Shown piece by piece: positions 1-8,917 of a stretch of DNA of 35,609 nt (position 1 is the stretch's first letter; each line of letters starts with the position of its first letter). Location: contig JAFZBE010000032.1 in assembly GCA_017561935.1 (NCBI GenBank), positions 1-35,609 of the forward strand. The letters run 5' to 3'. The DNA comes from Bacteroidales bacterium (GTDB lineage: Bacteria > Bacteroidota > Bacteroidia > Bacteroidales > UBA3663). Below the pieces are notes generated by a model, which was given only the letters and a program-made list of their open reading frames with translations, was not told the DNA's origin and searched no databases. Position numbers and translations under genes: made by a program.

Positions 1-1545
1 CTTCTTGGCAAACTCGGGGATGCGGGCATCGACACGCTGCTTAAACGAGGTGAGGGCCTCGGCAACGGCGGCGTTGAGGGTAATCATCGCGCTGGCGCAG
101 TTAGCCTCGGAACCTACGGCACGGAACTCGAAGCGGTTACCGGTGAAGGCGAAGGGCGAGGTGCGGTTGCGGTCGGTGTTGTCGATGAGGAGTTCGGGAA
201 TCTCGGGGATGTCCATCTTCATGCCCTGCTTGCCGTCGATGGTGAAGATGTCGTCCTTGTCGGCCTTCTCGATGTGGTCGAGGAGTTCGGTGAGCTGCTT
301 GCCGAGGAACGACGAGATGATGGCAGGAGGTGCCTCGTTGGCTCCCAGACGATGGGCGTTGGTGGCGCTCATGATGCTGGCCTTGAGCAAGCCGTTGTGC
401 TTATAGACACCCATCAGCGTCTCGACGATGAATGTGGCGAAGCGCAGGTTCTGCTCGGGTGTCTTGCCCGGGGCATGGAGCAGCACGCCGGTGTCGGTTG
501 AGAGGCTCCAGTTGTTGTGCTTGCCGCTGCCGTTGATGCCGGCGAAGGGCTTTTCGTGGAGGAGGGCACGGAAGCCATGCTTGCGGGCTACGCGTTTCAT
601 GAGCGACATGAGGAGCATGTTGTGATCGACAGCGAGGTTGGTGTCCTCGAAGATGGGAGCCACCTCAAACTGGTTGGGTGCGACCTCGTTGTGACGTGTC
701 TTGCAGGGGATGCCGAGTTCGAGGGCATGGATCTCCAGGTCGCGCATGAAGGCTGCGACACGTTCGGGGATGCTGCCGAAGTAGTGGTCGTCCATCTGCT
801 GGTTCTTGGCCGAGTCGTGTCCCATGAGGGTGCGGCCTGTGAGCAGGAGGTCGGGACGTGCGGCGTAGAGGCCTTCATCGACGAGGAAGTATTCCTGCTC
901 CCAACCCAGGTTGGAGGTGACTTTCTTGACGGCGGGATCGAAGTAGTGACATACCTCGGTGGCTGCCTGGTTGACGGCCTTGAGGGCACGCAGGAGAGGA
1001 GCCTTGTAGTCGAGCGACTCACCGCTGTAGCTGATGAAGACGGTGGGGATGATGAGGGTGTCGTCGATGATGAAGACGGGAGAGGTAGGATCCCATGCGG
1101 AGTAGCCGCGTGCCTCGAAGGTGCTGCGTATGCCGCCGCTGGGGAAGCTGCTGGCATCGGGTTCCTGCTGCACGAGCAGTTTGCCGCTGAACTCTTCGAT
1201 CATGCCGCCCTTGCCATCGTGCTCGATGAAGGCGTCGTGCTTCTCGGCAGTGCCTTCGGTGAGGGGCTGGAACCAGTGGGTATAGTGCGTCACGCCGTTC
1301 TCCTTGGCCCATTGCATCATGCCTTCGGCCACGGCATTGGCTACGTTGCGTTCGAGCTGTGCGCCATTGTCCATCACGTCAATCATCTTCTGATAGATGT
1401 CCTTGGGCAGATACTTGTACATCTTTTCGCGGTTGAACACTTTCTTGCCAAAGTACTCTGCAGGTCTCTCGGCAGGTGCTGCCACGTCGAGCGGTTTCTT
1501 CTTGAAAGCTTCGCCGACAACTTGGAATCTTAGTTCGTTTGCCAT
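1..1545 (-). CDS. glnN: Glutamine synthetase type III (partial, C-terminus off the left edge)
   Basis: Makes glutamine from glutamate, ammonia and ATP in the cytoplasm; last gene seen of the gltB-gltD-glnN run. The reading frame is open from the ATG at 1545 to the window edge, giving 515 codons of a family usually about 730 residues long. The N-terminus (MANELRFQVVGEAF) and the segments GGMIEEFSGKLL, FPSGGIRSTFEARGY, NLGWEQEYFLVD, KTRHNEVAPNQFEVAP and GINGSGKHNNWSLSTD are those of the GSIII family typical of Bacteroidetes; the last two carry the usual metal and glutamate binding residues. The start lies 13 nt after the gltD stop, which argues for co-transcription. Codon use and GC match the neighbouring gltBD genes. 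The assignment is secure; only the C-terminal third cannot be checked. Confidence 0.96.
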   Translation of the reverse strand, partial: MANELRFQVVGEAFKKKPLDVAAPAERPAEYFGKKVFNREKMYKYLPKDIYQKMIDVMDNGAQLERNVANAVAEGMMQWAKENGVTHYTHWFQPLTEGTAEKHDAFIEHDGKGGMIEEFSGKLLVQQEPDASSFPSGGIRSTFEARGYSAWDPTSPVFIIDDTLIIPTVFISYSGESLDYKAPLLRALKAVNQAATEVCHYFDPAVKKVTSNLGWEQEYFLVDEGLYAARPDLLLTGRTLMGHDSAKNQQMDDHYFGSIPERVAAFMRDLEIHALELGIPCKTRHNEVAPNQFEVAPIFEDTNLAVDHNMLLMSLMKRVARKHGFRALLHEKPFAGINGSGKHNNWSLSTDTGVLLHAPGKTPEQNLRFATFIVETLMGVYKHNGLLKASIMSATNAHRLGANEAPPAIISSFLGKQLTELLDHIEKADKDDIFTIDGKQGMKMDIPEIPELLIDNTDRNRTSPFAFTGNRFEFRAVGSEANCASAMITLNAAVAEALTSFKQRVDARIPEFAKK

Positions 1546-1558
1546 AATGATAAATTTT

Positions 1559-2914
1559 TTATTGTTTGGAGTAATCGGATTTTTTTTGCATCACCTTTTC
1601 GGCGGTTTGCAGGCCGGAGGCGATGGCCCTGACGACCAGGGAGGCGCCGTTGGCGGCATCGCCGCACACGAATACGTTCGCGGGATAGGTGGGGTGGACG
1701 GGCTTGAGGAAGCCCATGGCGAGGAGCACGAGCTCGGCCTTGATGACCTCGGGCTCACCTGCTTCGACCATGATGGGACGGCCGCCCTCGGGATTGGGTT
1801 TCCAGTCGATGGGCTGGACGCGGACGCCTGTTAGCTGTCCGTTTTCCCCCAGGAACTCCAGCGTGTTGATGTTCCAGCGGCGTTCGCAACCTTCCTCGTG
1901 CGACGAGGTGGTCTTGAAGATGACGGGCCAGAAGGGCCAGGGCGTGGAGGGATTGTGTCCGACGGGTGGCTTGGGCATGATCTCGATCTGCGTAACGGAG
2001 AGGGCTCCCTGGCGATGGGCGGTGCCGATGCAGTCGGAGCCGGTGTCGCCGCCGCCGATGACGAGGACGTGCTTGCCCTTGGCCGTGATGCGCTGGTCGG
2101 GGGCGAAATCCATGCCGGCGAGCACGCGGTTCTGTTGGGAGAGCAGTTCGAGGGCAAGGTGAACGCCCTTGAGTTCCCTGCCCGGCACCTTGAGGTCGCG
2201 GGCCGTGGGTGTGCCGGTGGCGAGCACGACGGCATCGTATTGTTCGGCCAACGCATCGACCGACTTGACTTCCTCGCCGTAGCGGAACACGATACCCTCC
2301 TGCTGCATCACGTCGATGCGGCGGTCGATGATCTTCTTGTTCAGCTTGAAGTTGGGGATGCCATAGCGCAGCAGGCCTCCTGCGGCTTCGTTCTTCTCGA
2401 TGACGGTCACTTCGCAGCCTTTGCGGTTGAGGGCATAGGCGGCTGCAAGACCTGAGGGGCCGCTGCCGACCACGGCAACGCGCTTGCCGTTGCGGATGGG
2501 GTGCTCGATGGTGACATAGCCTTCGGTGAAGGCACGTTCGGCAATGGCACCCTCGTTCTCGCGGTTGGTCACGGCTTCGCCCGTGGTCAGGTAGAGCACG
2601 CACGCCTTTTCGCAGAGGGCGGGGCAGATGCGGCCTGTGAACTCGGGGAAGGGGTTGGTCCTGGTGAGCAGCTTGTAGGCCGTCTCCCATTCGCCACGGT
2701 AGAGGGCATCGTTCCATTCGGGGTCCTTGTTGCCGAGCGGACAGGCCCAATGGCAGAAGGGTACGCCACAGTCCATGCAACGTGAGGCCTGTTCCTGACG
2801 GTCACGGGTGTTCAACGTCTGTTCGACTTCGCCATAATCGTGGATGCGATCATGTATAGGGCGATATCCGGCCTCTTTGCGCGGAACGGTAAGAAATGCT
2901 TTGGGGTTTCCCAT
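1559..2914 (-). CDS. gltD: Glutamate synthase small (beta) subunit, NADPH-dependent
   Basis: Passes electrons from NAD(P)H through FAD and iron-sulfur clusters to the GltB subunit for reductive synthesis of glutamate from glutamine and 2-oxoglutarate. The 451-residue product has an N-terminal cysteine-rich region (CMDCGVPFCHWACPLGN, then CPALCEKAC) for two 4Fe-4S clusters, a dinucleotide-binding FAD motif GSGPSGLAAAYALNRKG, and a second one, VIGGGDTGSDCIGTAHRQGA, for NAD(P)H. The C-terminus has the usual CGDAANGASLVVRAIASGLQ segment. The stretch before it (MGFLKPVHPTYPANVF) is shorter than in proteobacterial GltD; I believe this is normal for Bacteroidetes. It follows gltB after a 59-nt gap filled by a repeat tract and precedes glnN by 13 nt. 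Confidence 0.96.
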   Translation of the reverse strand: MGNPKAFLTVPRKEAGYRPIHDRIHDYGEVEQTLNTRDRQEQASRCMDCGVPFCHWACPLGNKDPEWNDALYRGEWETAYKLLTRTNPFPEFTGRICPALCEKACVLYLTTGEAVTNRENEGAIAERAFTEGYVTIEHPIRNGKRVAVVGSGPSGLAAAYALNRKGCEVTVIEKNEAAGGLLRYGIPNFKLNKKIIDRRIDVMQQEGIVFRYGEEVKSVDALAEQYDAVVLATGTPTARDLKVPGRELKGVHLALELLSQQNRVLAGMDFAPDQRITAKGKHVLVIGGGDTGSDCIGTAHRQGALSVTQIEIMPKPPVGHNPSTPWPFWPVIFKTTSSHEEGCERRWNINTLEFLGENGQLTGVRVQPIDWKPNPEGGRPIMVEAGEPEVIKAELVLLAMGFLKPVHPTYPANVFVCGDAANGASLVVRAIASGLQTAEKVMQKKSDYSKQ

Positions 2915-2973
2915 ATGAGGAAGGGTTTGAAAGGTTCGAAAGGTTCGAGGGGTTCGAAAGGTTTGAAGGAAAA
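2915..2973 (-). repeat. TTCRAACCC-type repeat tract between gltB and gltD
   Basis: On the coding strand the gap reads as about six imperfect units of the form TTTCGAACC / TTCAAACC running almost to the gltD ATG. The same repeat family fills gaps before cydA, cydB and asnB and is found inside carA. Its function is unknown; it leaves no room for a normal Shine-Dalgarno site. Confidence 0.8.
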
Positions 2974-5900
2974 TTAATAATCGCGGCTGATATCGGCAAT
3001 CTTCTGCTGGAGCTTTGCCATCTGCTCTTCCTGGAGGACGCGCTTGTATTCGATGGGCACCACTTGGATGAAATCCTCGACGTAGCGCGGCCAGTTGTCG
3101 AGCATACGGCCAGCGAGGGCGGAGCCGGTGTGGAGGTAATGCTGACGGATGAGCTCGAGCAGTTCCTTGCGCGAAACGCTGTCCTCGATGAGCGAGAGCT
3201 CGACCATGTCCATGTTGCAGAAGTAGTCGAACGTATGCTTGGGGTCATAGACGTAGGCCACACCACCCGACATACCTGCGGCGAAGTTGCGTCCCGTCTC
3301 GCCGAGCACCACGACGCGTCCACCGGTCATGTATTCGCAGCAATGGTCGCCTGCACCCTCGATGACGGCGATGGCTCCGGAGTTGCGTACGCCGAAACGT
3401 TCGCCCACACGACCATTGACGTACAGTTCGCCGCTGGTGGCACCATAGAGTCCGGTGTTGCCCGCGATGATATTCTCTTCGGCGTGGAAGGTGTCGCTCG
3501 AACGGGAGGGCGGCAGGATGCTGATGCGACCGCCGCTGAGACCTTTACCGAAGTAGTCGTTGGCCTCGCCTTCGAGCTTGAGGTTAAGACCACGGACGGC
3601 AAACGCACCGAACGACTGGCCTGCCGAGCCCTTGAACTTGATGTTGATGGTGCCGTCGGGCAGTCCCTGCTCACCGTAACGCCTGGCGATGATGCCCGAG
3701 AGCATCGTGGTGGTGGCTCGGTCGGTGTTGCGGATGGCATAGTCGAGCGTCACTTCCTCCTGGTTGTCGATGGCCTTCTGCGCTGCGGCGATGATCTCCT
3801 CGTCCTTCACACCGGCAACCTTCGTGAACGAGCCGCGATCCCAGTAGAGGGGACGGTCGGTATCGGGTTGGTGCAGCAGACGTGCGAAGTCGATGGTCTT
3901 CTGCTTGTCAGTGGCATGGTCTGTATCGACGACGATGAGGTCGGTACGGCCGATGATGTCCTTCAGGCGTCGAACGCCCATCTCGGCAAGATACTCCCTG
4001 ACCTGCCGGGCGAGGAACGTGAAGAAGTTGACCACATAGTCGGCACGGCCCATGAAGCGTGCACGGAGGCGTTCGTCCTGCGTAGCCACACCGACGGGAC
4101 AGGTGTTGGTGTTGCATTTGCGCATCATCACGCAACCGAGAACGATGAGCGGCAACGTGCCGAATGCGAACTCGTCGGCACCGAGCATCGCCATGATGAC
4201 GACGTCCTTGGCAGTCTTCAGCTGGCCGTCGGTCTGCAGTCGCACCTGGTTGCGGAGACCGTTGCGGACGAGCGTCTGCTGTGTTTCGGCAAGGCCTATT
4301 TCGGGCGAAATGCCTGCAAAGCGCATCGAACTGGCGGGTGAGGCTCCTGTACCACCTTCGGCACCACTGATGACGATGAGGTCGGCCTTGGCCTTGGCTA
4401 CGCCGGCAGCGATGGTCCCCACGCCACTTTCGGCCACCAGCTTCACGCTCACGGCAGCCTCGGGGTTGATGTTCTTCAGGTCGAAGATGAGTTGGGCCAG
4501 GTCCTCGATGCTGTAGATGTCGTGATGGGGTGGGGGCGAAATGAGCGAGATGCCCGGGATGGCATTGCGCGTCTTGGCAATGATCTTGTTCACCTTGAAG
4601 CCTGGCAGTTGTCCGCCCTCACCGGGCTTGGCACCCTGGGCAACCTTGATCTGTATCTCTTCGGCATTGACCAGGTATTCGGCAGTGACACCGAAACGAC
4701 CGCTGGCAATCTGCTTGGTCTTGCTGCTGAGGCTCACTCCATCGACCGAAGTATGGTAGCGGGCGTTGTCCTCGCCGCCCTCGCCGGTATTGCTTCGCGT
4801 TCCGAGTCGGTTCATGGCCAGGGCAAGCGCCTCGTGTGCCTCGATGCTGAGGGCACCGAACGACATGGCGCCGGTGACGAAGTGGCGCACGATGCTCTCC
4901 ACGGGTTCCACCTCGTCGAGGGGAACGGGCGACGGGCTCTTCTTCCAACCGAGGAAGTCGCGAAGGAAGATGGGTTTCTCCTTTTCGTTCACCAGCTGGG
5001 CCCACTCCTTGAATTTCGCGTACGAACCGAGGCGGGTGGCAATCTGCAGGCGGGCGATGGTTTCGGGGTTCCAGGCGTGGAGGATGCCGTCCTTCCTGTA
5101 GGAGAACTGTCCGTTGTTCTGCAAATCCTCGTCACCCGACAGGCTCAGACGGATGGCATCGCGGGCAATCTCCTTCAGTCCTATGCCGCCGATGGTGCTC
5201 ACCTCCGTACCGAAATAGCGCTTCAGGAGCTCTTCGCTCAAACCGATGCTCTCGAAGATCTTTGCCCCACGGTAGCTGCGGATGGTCGAAATGCCCATCT
5301 TCGACATGATCTTCTTCAGACCCTTATCGACGGCCTTGATGTAGTTCTTCTCGGCAGTGGCGTACTCTTCCTGTATCTTGTAGCGCTTCACCAGGTCGTC
5401 AAGCACGGCGAAGGTGATGTACGGACAGATGGCACTTGCACCATAGCCTAGCAGCAGGGCTGCGTGCATCACTTCGCGTATCTCGCCGCTCTCGACGATC
5501 AATGCAGTCTGCACACGCTTACCCACACCGATCAGATGGTGATGCACGGCAGAGACGGCCAGCAGCGACGGGATGAAGAACTGACGTGTCTCGTACTGGG
5601 ACGAAGGTTCGATCTTGTCGGTGAGGATGATGTAGTTGAAGCCTTCATCGACCGCCTTTTCCGCATCCTTGCAGAGACGGTCGAGGGCCGTGCGCAGGTT
5701 CTCTCCAGCCTTCTCGTAGTCGGGCTCCTTGCTCAAAGGCGAGATGGGGAGGGGGCAGGTCATCGGGAGCTTGATGGACCTGAATCCCTTATATCGGATG
5801 TTGCAAAGGATGTCGAGCTGCGTGTTGGTGAGCACAGGCTGGGGCAGACGCACCATCTTGCAGTTGCTGGCATCGGGGGTGAGGATGTTGGTGCCCACGG

Positions 5901-7488
5901 CACCGATGTATTCGGTGAGGCTCATCACCAGTTCCTCGCGGATGGGGTCGATGGCAGGGTTGGTCACCTGGGCAAACTGCTGGCGGAAGTAGTTGAAGAG
6001 CACCTGCGGACGATCGCTGATGACGGCCAGCGGCGTATCGTTGCCCATGGCAGCCACGGGTTCCTGTCCGGCAGTGGCCATGGGGATGATGGTGCGGTCG
6101 ATGTCCTCCTGTCCGAAGCCGAAGGTGACGAGCTTTCGTCCAAGGTCACTCACGCCGTTTTCGACGTGTCGCCCGCTCTTCAGCTTCTCCAGCTGCACGC
6201 GGTTCTCGTTCAGCCAGTCGCGATAGGGATGCGCCTTGGCCAGTTGTTCCTTGATTTCGCCATCGTAGTAGATACGGCCTTCCTGCGTGTCGATGAGCAG
6301 GATCTTTCCGGGCTGCAGACGCCCTTTGCTCACCACATCGCCAGGCTCGAAGTCCATCACACCCACTTCGCTGGCCACGACCATCATACCACCCTTGGTG
6401 ATGGTGTAGCGACTGGGACGCAGACCGTTGCGATCGAGCATACCGCCTGCATAACGACCATCGCTGAAGAGCAATGCGGCAGGACCGTCCCACGGCTCCA
6501 TCAGTATCGAGTGGTATTCGTAGAACGCCTTCAGATCGCTCGAAATGGGGTTCTTGTCGTTGAAGCTCTCAGGCACGAGGATGGCCATGGCCTGTGCCAG
6601 GGACAGACCGCTCATCGTCAGGAATTCGAACACGTTGTCGAGACTGGCCGAGTCGCTCATGCCTTCCTGTACGATGGGACGCAGGTCGCTGATGTCGCCC
6701 AAAGCCTTGCTGTTGAGCACACTCTCGCGTGCTTTCATCCAGCCGCGATTGCCGCGAATGGTGTTGATCTCGCCATTGTGAGCCAACAGACGGAAGGGCT
6801 GTGCCAACGACCAGGTGGGGAAGGTGTTGGTGCTGAAACGAGAGTGTACCAATGCCAGTCCGCTCGTGAAATAGGGGTTTGACAGGTCGGGGTAATAGCG
6901 ACGCAGCTGGCCGCTCGTGAGCATTCCCTTGTAGATGATGTTCTTGCTCGACAAGGAACAGATGTAGAAGTCCTTGTCGGCTATGCGGTTCTCGATCCTT
7001 TTCCTTATCTTGTACAATATGCAATCGAGCGTGGGAGCCTGCTGCTCGCTCACACCTGTCACAAATATCTGCCTGATGTCGGGCTCCACCTCGCGTGCCG
7101 CTGCACCCAATGCTTCGGGGCATGTGGGCACCGTGCGAACGTGCATCAGTGATAGTCCTTCGCGTTCGGTCTCCTCGATCATCACGCTCAGGATCCTCTC
7201 CTGGGCCTGTTTATCCTTGGGCAAAAACACCATTCCCGTGCCGTAGCGACCCTTTTCGGGTACCGGGATGCCCTGCAACAAGATGAACTCATGGGGGATC
7301 TGCACCATGATGCCGGCGCCGTCGCCCGTCTTGTCGCGTGTCTCGGCTCCACGGTGCTCCATGTTCTCAAGCACCCTTAGCGCGTTATCGACCAGCTCGT
7401 GGCTCTTGCCGCCATGAATGTTCACCACCATGCCCACGCCACAAGAGTCGTGCTCGTAGGATTTGTTGTATAAACCTTGATTCTTCAT
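2974..7488 (-). CDS. gltB: Glutamate synthase large (alpha) subunit
   Basis: Hydrolyses glutamine and transfers the ammonia to 2-oxoglutarate on an FMN site, giving two glutamates with GltD. The chosen start (ATG at 7488, MKNQGLYNKSYEHDSCGVG) gives 1504 residues, normal for the family, and a 15-residue propeptide before Cys16, the expected N-terminal nucleophile of the class II amidotransferase domain. A longer frame to 7551 exists only because the upstream repeat happens to encode in-frame ATGs. Further signs: the FMN domain motif GGEGGTGASPASSMRFAG and the 3Fe-4S cysteines C1119, C1125 and C1130 in CVMMRKCNTNTCPVG, followed by a C-terminal glycine-rich beta-helix domain. It lies downstream of dapL, separated by an 86-bp palindromic element and a repeat tract, and is followed by gltD and glnN. 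Confidence 0.97.
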   Translation of the reverse strand: MKNQGLYNKSYEHDSCGVGMVVNIHGGKSHELVDNALRVLENMEHRGAETRDKTGDGAGIMVQIPHEFILLQGIPVPEKGRYGTGMVFLPKDKQAQERILSVMIEETEREGLSLMHVRTVPTCPEALGAAAREVEPDIRQIFVTGVSEQQAPTLDCILYKIRKRIENRIADKDFYICSLSSKNIIYKGMLTSGQLRRYYPDLSNPYFTSGLALVHSRFSTNTFPTWSLAQPFRLLAHNGEINTIRGNRGWMKARESVLNSKALGDISDLRPIVQEGMSDSASLDNVFEFLTMSGLSLAQAMAILVPESFNDKNPISSDLKAFYEYHSILMEPWDGPAALLFSDGRYAGGMLDRNGLRPSRYTITKGGMMVVASEVGVMDFEPGDVVSKGRLQPGKILLIDTQEGRIYYDGEIKEQLAKAHPYRDWLNENRVQLEKLKSGRHVENGVSDLGRKLVTFGFGQEDIDRTIIPMATAGQEPVAAMGNDTPLAVISDRPQVLFNYFRQQFAQVTNPAIDPIREELVMSLTEYIGAVGTNILTPDASNCKMVRLPQPVLTNTQLDILCNIRYKGFRSIKLPMTCPLPISPLSKEPDYEKAGENLRTALDRLCKDAEKAVDEGFNYIILTDKIEPSSQYETRQFFIPSLLAVSAVHHHLIGVGKRVQTALIVESGEIREVMHAALLLGYGASAICPYITFAVLDDLVKRYKIQEEYATAEKNYIKAVDKGLKKIMSKMGISTIRSYRGAKIFESIGLSEELLKRYFGTEVSTIGGIGLKEIARDAIRLSLSGDEDLQNNGQFSYRKDGILHAWNPETIARLQIATRLGSYAKFKEWAQLVNEKEKPIFLRDFLGWKKSPSPVPLDEVEPVESIVRHFVTGAMSFGALSIEAHEALALAMNRLGTRSNTGEGGEDNARYHTSVDGVSLSSKTKQIASGRFGVTAEYLVNAEEIQIKVAQGAKPGEGGQLPGFKVNKIIAKTRNAIPGISLISPPPHHDIYSIEDLAQLIFDLKNINPEAAVSVKLVAESGVGTIAAGVAKAKADLIVISGAEGGTGASPASSMRFAGISPEIGLAETQQTLVRNGLRNQVRLQTDGQLKTAKDVVIMAMLGADEFAFGTLPLIVLGCVMMRKCNTNTCPVGVATQDERLRARFMGRADYVVNFFTFLARQVREYLAEMGVRRLKDIIGRTDLIVVDTDHATDKQKTIDFARLLHQPDTDRPLYWDRGSFTKVAGVKDEEIIAAAQKAIDNQEEVTLDYAIRNTDRATTTMLSGIIARRYGEQGLPDGTINIKFKGSAGQSFGAFAVRGLNLKLEGEANDYFGKGLSGGRISILPPSRSSDTFHAEENIIAGNTGLYGATSGELYVNGRVGERFGVRNSGAIAVIEGAGDHCCEYMTGGRVVVLGETGRNFAAGMSGGVAYVYDPKHTFDYFCNMDMVELSLIEDSVSRKELLELIRQHYLHTGSALAGRMLDNWPRYVEDFIQVVPIEYKRVLQEEQMAKLQQKIADISRDY

Positions 7489-7504
7489 ATCAGTTTCTTT
7501 TGTA

Positions 7505-7564
7505 CCCATAACACTTAACCCATAATCCATAACCTCTAACCCATAATCCATAACCTCTAACCCC
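7505..7564 (-). repeat. TTATGGGTTAGAGG-type repeat tract upstream of gltB
   Basis: On the coding strand this reads GGTTAGAGGTTATGGATTAT repeated with small changes. The same motif recurs before dapL at 8890-8916, and both copies are followed by a similar AAAAGAAAC sequence just before the start codon. In both places the repeat reads in frame as M-x-Y-G-L-E-V, which creates false upstream starts. This is a second repeat type, distinct from the TTCRAACCC tracts. Confidence 0.8.
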
Positions 7565-7650
7565 AGACCCCCTCTAATCCCCCTGCTTAGGGGGAAGAAC
7601 CCAGCCCTGACAAGCCGTCCTCCCCCTATTCAGGGGGAACGAGAGGGTCT
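7565..7650. repeat. 86-bp palindromic REP-like element, copy A
   Basis: The ends are inverted repeats (AGACCC...TCT and AGAGGGTCT). Inside are two hairpins: CCCCCT-GCTT-AGGGGG and TCCCCCT-ATTC-AGGGGGA. It begins 5 bp beyond the dapL stop and lies between dapL and gltB. A second copy of exactly the same length is at 20242-20327, with 73 of 86 positions identical by eye. The layout (outer stem with two arms) resembles REP or MITE-like elements, but I see no transposase here. Confidence 0.85.
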
Positions 7651-7655
7651 CCCTT

Positions 7656-8879
7656 TTATAGTTTTTCCTTCATTCGTTCCAAAGCCTCGACCGTAGCCTC
7701 ATGCTGACCGAAAGCCGTCAGTCGGATGTAGCCTTCGCCCGATGGGCCGAACCCTGCACCCGGGGTACAGACCACGTGGGCCTTGTGGAGCAATTCGTCG
7801 AAGAATGCCCATGAAGACATGCCTTGAGGCGTGCGTACCCACAGATAGGGGGCATCTGTGCCGCCATAGACCGTGAGGCCAAGGGCAGTGAGTGTCTGGC
7901 GTATCAGTCGGGCATTCTGCATGTAGTAGTCGATGGTAGCCTGCACCTGTGCCTTGCCTTCGGGCGTGTAGATGGCCTCGGCGGCACGCTGGCTGATGTA
8001 GCTTGTGCCGTTGAACTTGGTGCATTGACGACGGTTCCACAATGGATTGAGCGCAATGCGCTTGCCAGAAACCGTCCGTAGCGTCAGCGTCGTGGGAACC
8101 ACCGTGTAGCCGCAGCGGATGCCTGTGAAGCCTGCTGTCTTCGAATAGGAGCGGAACTCCACGGCACATTGGCGTGCGCCTTCGATCTCGTAGATGCTGT
8201 GGGGCACATCGTCACTGCTGATATATGCCTCGTAGGCTGCATCGAAGAGGATGAGCGCATCCTGCTCGATGGCGTAATCCACCCAGTGTTTCAACTGCTT
8301 GCGGGTAAGCGTCGTGCCGGTGGGGTTGTTGGGATAGCACAGATAGATGACATCCACATGCTCGCCAGGCAGTTCGGGAACGAAGCCATTTTCGGCCGTG
8401 CAAGGCAGATAGACGATATTCGTCCACCGTCCGTCGGTTCCCAACGAGCCGCCTCGACCGCCCATGACGTTGGAATCCACATAGACGGGATAGACGGGAT
8501 CGGTGACGGCGATGCGTACATCAAGGCCTAACAGTTCCTGAAAGTTGCCCGTGTCACTCTTGGCTCCGTCGCTGACAAAGACTTCATCGGACGAGATGTC
8601 GATACCACGTGCGTGGAAATCGTTCTCCACGATGGCCTGACGAAGGAAATCGTAGCCACGTTCGGGACCATAACCACGGAACGAGGCCGCTTGCGCCATT
8701 TCGTCGGCAGCCTTGTGGATGGCTTGTACCACAACGGGAGCCAAGGGCTGGGTGACGTCACCGATACCGAGACTGATGATTTCCGCATCGGGATGCTCTG
8801 ACTTGAACGCTTTCACCCTTTGGGCAATTTCCGCAAAGAGGTAAGCGCTTGGCAACTTTATGTAGTTTTCGTTGATCAT
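7656..8879 (-). CDS. dapL: LL-diaminopimelate aminotransferase
   Basis: PLP enzyme that converts tetrahydrodipicolinate directly to LL-diaminopimelate with glutamate as amino donor, the short route to lysine and peptidoglycan precursors. The 407-residue product starts [20 protein letters not shown] and contains [12 protein letters not shown], the fold-type I segment [16 protein letters not shown], the aspartate of [14 protein letters not shown] and the PLP lysine in [15 protein letters not shown], all typical of DapL. I chose the ATG at 8879. The frame extends to 8921, but the extra residues come from a repeat tract and overlap the dapF end. It is 38 nt downstream of dapF, whose enzyme takes the next step, so the two form a pathway pair. 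Using glutamate as donor fits its place beside gltBD. Confidence 0.96.
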   Translation of the reverse strand: MINENYIKLPSAYLFAEIAQRVKAFKSEHPDAEIISLGIGDVTQPLAPVVVQAIHKAADEMAQAASFRGYGPERGYDFLRQAIVENDFHARGIDISSDEVFVSDGAKSDTGNFQELLGLDVRIAVTDPVYPVYVDSNVMGGRGGSLGTDGRWTNIVYLPCTAENGFVPELPGEHVDVIYLCYPNNPTGTTLTRKQLKHWVDYAIEQDALILFDAAYEAYISSDDVPHSIYEIEGARQCAVEFRSYSKTAGFTGIRCGYTVVPTTLTLRTVSGKRIALNPLWNRRQCTKFNGTSYISQRAAEAIYTPEGKAQVQATIDYYMQNARLIRQTLTALGLTVYGGTDAPYLWVRTPQGMSSWAFFDELLHKAHVVCTPGAGFGPSGEGYIRLTAFGQHEATVEALERMKEKL

Positions 8880-8889
8880 ATTGTTTCTT

Positions 8890-8916
8890 TTAACCTCTAA
8901 CCCATAACCCATAACC
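8890..8916 (-). repeat. TTATGGGTTAGAGG-type repeat tract between dapF and dapL
   Basis: On the coding strand: GGTTATGGGTTATGGGTTAG followed by AGGTTA, filling most of the 38-nt gap. It matches the tract before gltB at 7505-7564. It is followed by AAAAGAAACAAT and the dapL ATG. Confidence 0.75.
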
Positions 8917-8917
8917 T

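Noticed and set aside
517..1533. 338-codon open frame on the plus strand opposite glnN
   Set aside because: Antisense shadow of glnN; the minus-strand frame has all the GSIII motifs.
2896..4341. 481-codon open frame on the plus strand opposite gltB
   Set aside because: It is antisense to a fully conserved gltB with intact motifs; the frame stays open because of GC-rich codon bias. The product matches no family and is rich in shadow-type sequence.
5464..6882. 472-codon open frame on the plus strand opposite gltB
   Set aside because: Same reason: the shadow of a conserved gene, with no promoter or start context of its own.
7565..7650. Simple intrinsic terminator between dapL and gltB
   Set aside because: The symmetric double-hairpin element has no T-run after it in the minus direction and recurs elsewhere with the same length, so a repeat element is the better description; partial termination is not excluded.
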